10,000 nt of DNA. Source: Botryococcus braunii (Eukaryota; Chlorophyta; Trebouxiophyceae). Position 1 is the stretch's first letter, and each line of letters starts with the position of its first letter. The notes under the pieces were generated by a model. It was not told the origin of the DNA and made no database searches. It worked only from the letters and a program-made list of their open reading frames with translations. Location of the stretch: positions 132,501-142,500 of the forward strand of contig KV908603.1 in NCBI GenBank assembly GCA_002005505.1, given 5' to 3'. Below, piece by piece: positions 7,701 to 10,000 of the stretch. The translations under genes and the position numbers were made by a program.

Positions 7701-9108
7701 GGAAGGACTTGGCCATACCTTTCTAATTGTGTCTACATACTTCCCCCCATGCTCATTTGCTTTTGTATTTCTTTAACATTCTTTACATATTATATTAAGT
7801 CTAAGGAAGCATGGTAGAGGGTAGGAGTGGTTGTTTGGATGTGGGATGTGGGCCAATTGGCTTGGGATGCATGCTCCACTAGTGGAAGCACTTGGCCATA
7901 CCTTTCTAATTGTGTTACATACTTCCCCCATGCTCATTTGCTTTTTATTTCTTTGACATGCTTCACATATTATATTAAGTCTAAGAATCATGGTAGAGGG
8001 TAGGAGTGGTTGGTTTGGATGTGGGATGTGGGACAATTGGCTTGGGATGCATGCTCCACTAGTGGAAGCACTTGGCCATACCTTTCTAATTGTGTCTACA
8101 AACTTCCCCCCATGCTCATTTGCTTTTGTACTACTTTGACATGCTGCACATATTATATTAAGTCTACTACATCATGGTATAGGGTAGGAGTGGTTGGTTT
8201 GGATGTGGGATGTGGGCCAATTGGCTTGGGATGCATGCTCCACTAGTGGAAGCACTTGGCCATACCTTTCTAATTGTGTCTACATACTTCCCCCCATGCT
8301 CATTAGCTTTTGTACTACTTTGACATGCTGCACATATTATATTAAGTCTAAGGAATCATGGTAGAGGGTAGGAGTGGTTGGTTTGGATGTGGGATGTGGG
8401 CCAATTGGCTTGGGATGCATGCTCCACTAGTGGAAGCACTTGGCCAAACCTTTCTAATTGTGTCTACATACTTCCCCCATGCTCATTTGCTTTTGTACTA
8501 CTTTGACATGCTGCACATATTATATTAAGTCTAAGAATCATGGTAGAGGGTAGGAGTGGTTGGTTTGGATGTGGGATGTGGGCCAATTGGCTTGGGATGC
8601 ATGCTCCACTAGTGGAAGCACTTGGCCATACCTTTCCAATTGTGTCTACATACTTCCCCCATGCTCATTTTGCTTTTGTATTTCTTTGACATGCTTTACA
8701 TATTATATTAAGTCTAATACATCATGGTATAGGGTAGGAGTGGTTGGTTTGGATGTGGGATGTGGGCTAATTGGCTTGGGATGCATGCCCCACTAGTGGA
8801 AGCACTTGGCTATACCTTTCTAATTGTGTCTACATACTTCCCCCATGCTCATTTGCTTTTGTATTTCTTTGACATGCTTTACATATTATATTAAGTCTAA
8901 GGAGTCATGGTATAGGGTAGGAGTGGTTGGTTTGGATGTGGGATGTGGGCCAATTGGCTTGGGATGCATGCTCCACTAGTGGAAGCACTTGGCCATACCT
9001 TTCTAATTGCAATTGTGTCTACAAACTTCCCCCCATGCTTATTTGCTTTTGTAGTACTTTGACATGCTGCACATATTATATTAAGTCTAAGAAATCATGG
9101 TATAGGGC
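4753..9108. repeat. 184-bp tandem satellite array, 23 units plus a decayed edge unit
   Basis: The core TTGGCTTGGGATGCATGC starts at 4913, 5097, 5281, 5465, 5649, 5833, 6017, 6200, 6384, 6568, 6753, 6937, 7121, 7305, 7490, 7674, 7857, 8037, 8221, 8405, 8587, 8771 and 8954. Spacing is 184 in most cases, with a range of 180-185. The first stretch (4753-4912) is a diverged unit with an internal GGGTAGGAGTGGT duplication (4867-4879 and 4892-4904). The last unit is cut at about 9108, where (GA)n begins. Units fall into recognisable variant types (TACTACTTTGAC, TTTCTTTGAC, TTTCTTTAAC). The period is close to nucleosome repeat length, as for many centromeric and heterochromatic satellites. Because 184 is not a multiple of three, the roughly 80-residue open frames that recur in it are not genes. 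I do not recognise the family. Confidence 0.98.
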
Positions 9109-9116
9109 ATGTGGAG

Positions 9117-9393
<277 letters not shown>

Positions 9394-9604
9394 TAGTCTT
9401 GATGCGTACATTACACATACTGCAACTCAGGTCCCTCTTGCGAGGTTAGACTTGACTATACAATTTTTCTATAAGACATAATACGAGATGCTGGGACTGC
9501 TACCCATGCCGACTTGCTATAAACCACTTTGAGCTGCCCATAAAAACAAACCCTCCCGGCATACCTTGTAGTAAGGCAACATATAGGGCGTAACATGTGT
9601 TCCC
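9394..9604. other. Spacer downstream of the right-edge gene
   Basis: About 210 bases of ordinary composition lie between the (GA)n tract and the stop codon of the minus-strand frame. It would hold that gene's 3' UTR or a following intron. I see no AATAAA on the minus strand and no satellite sequence. Confidence 0.4.
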
Positions 9605-10000
9605 TCACTCTAACTTTAGGTATGCCTTTAAAGCCTCGTCATTCAAGGCATTGATTTTGGCTGCAAGGTTTTGTTGAGCCTCAACCCTTCTCTGCTTTGT
9701 CTTTTGCATGATCATGGTGGCATCTCTATAGTCTGTCCACCCTCCATGCTCCTCAGCCTCAGCTTTGAATTGTTCGAAAGCCTGCACCTCTGCTTTTTGA
9801 AAGTCCAAGACCTCCAAATGGGCTTTATGCAAAATTTCGTCTCGATACAACCACAGTCTTGTGACCATTCTTCTCAACTTGTGTACTTGTTGATTCTTCG
9901 GCTTTTGGGCAGCAGGAAGTTCCGCAATCCATTTCCAACCATGTTGGATGAATAAACTGCGGAGTGAAGGTTTCCCTTCCAAGCCTTCATTGTACTCTTG
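9605..10000 (-). CDS. Protein with GCR1_C-like domain, 5' end beyond the window
   Basis: The frame is open from the right edge to a TGA at 9607-9605 and gives 131 residues. Residues 1-24 read QEYNEGLEGKPSL (1-13) and then HGWKW (20-24). With the basic KLRRMV (41-46) this follows the pattern of the GCR1_C domain (E-W/Y-x2-G-L-x-G-x-PS-L, then x-G-x-x-W, then a basic RR helix). That domain is a DNA-binding module in yeast Gcr1-type activators and in Crypton-type tyrosine-recombinase transposons and their domesticated relatives. Residues about 53-85 are strongly charged and helical, probably coiled coil (LEVLDFQKAEVQAFEQF and on), and the tail is also Ala/Lys/Glu-rich. Sustained amphipathic composition over 131 codons argues for real coding. 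A possible splice donor (TTAGA|GTGAGG) overlaps the stop, so the frame may continue in another exon. The family call rests on motif memory only. Confidence 0.5.
   Translation of the reverse strand, partial: QEYNEGLEGKPSLRSLFIQHGWKWIAELPAAQKPKNQQVHKLRRMVTRLWLYRDEILHKAHLEVLDFQKAEVQAFEQFKAEAEEHGGWTDYRDATMIMQKTKQRRVEAQQNLAAKINALNDEALKAYLKLE

Noticed and set aside
4753..9108. Possible CRISPR-like array
   Set aside because: The whole 184-bp unit repeats with no unique spacers between short repeats, so it is a satellite.

Overview
This window looks like nuclear DNA of a eukaryote. The left end holds four spliced exons of a protein prenyltransferase alpha subunit, read on the minus strand and bounded by GT-AG introns. 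Most of the right half is a 184-bp tandem satellite flanked by long dinucleotide microsatellites. No operons, bacterial-style ribosome binding sites or CRISPR repeats are seen. The prenyltransferase residues (for example LDAKNYHAW and NNSAWNQR) read closest to green-lineage sequences I remember, so an alga or plant is my best guess, but the species cannot be fixed from the window.

Layout. Positions 78-1802 (minus) carry exons 1-4 of the farnesyltransferase/geranylgeranyltransferase-I alpha subunit, about 261 residues from the start codon; the last exon(s) lie beyond the left edge. Positions 1803-4014 show no gene I can support; they hold a 14-bp G run, a cluster of short inverted repeats (2967-3085), a 46-bp alternating purine-pyrimidine tract (3120-3165) and a TTTG-rich stretch. 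Positions 4015-4545 form a GC- and CpG-rich island with three strong inverted repeats and G-quadruplex-type runs on both strands. An (AC)n microsatellite (4632-4730) leads into the satellite array (4753-9108, 23 units plus a decayed edge unit). A (GA)n tract with a 13-bp G run (9117-9393) closes it. At the right edge a minus-strand reading frame (9605-10000), open at its 5' side, resembles the GCR1_C-type DNA-binding domain.

The two genes share a strand but are separated by about 7.8 kb of non-coding and satellite DNA, and nothing suggests that they work together. The most notable structure is the satellite itself. It has a near-nucleosomal period, is almost free of CpG (2 in about 4.35 kb) beside a CpG-rich island, carries two palindromes in most units, and shows a four-monomer higher-order period marked by variant bases.
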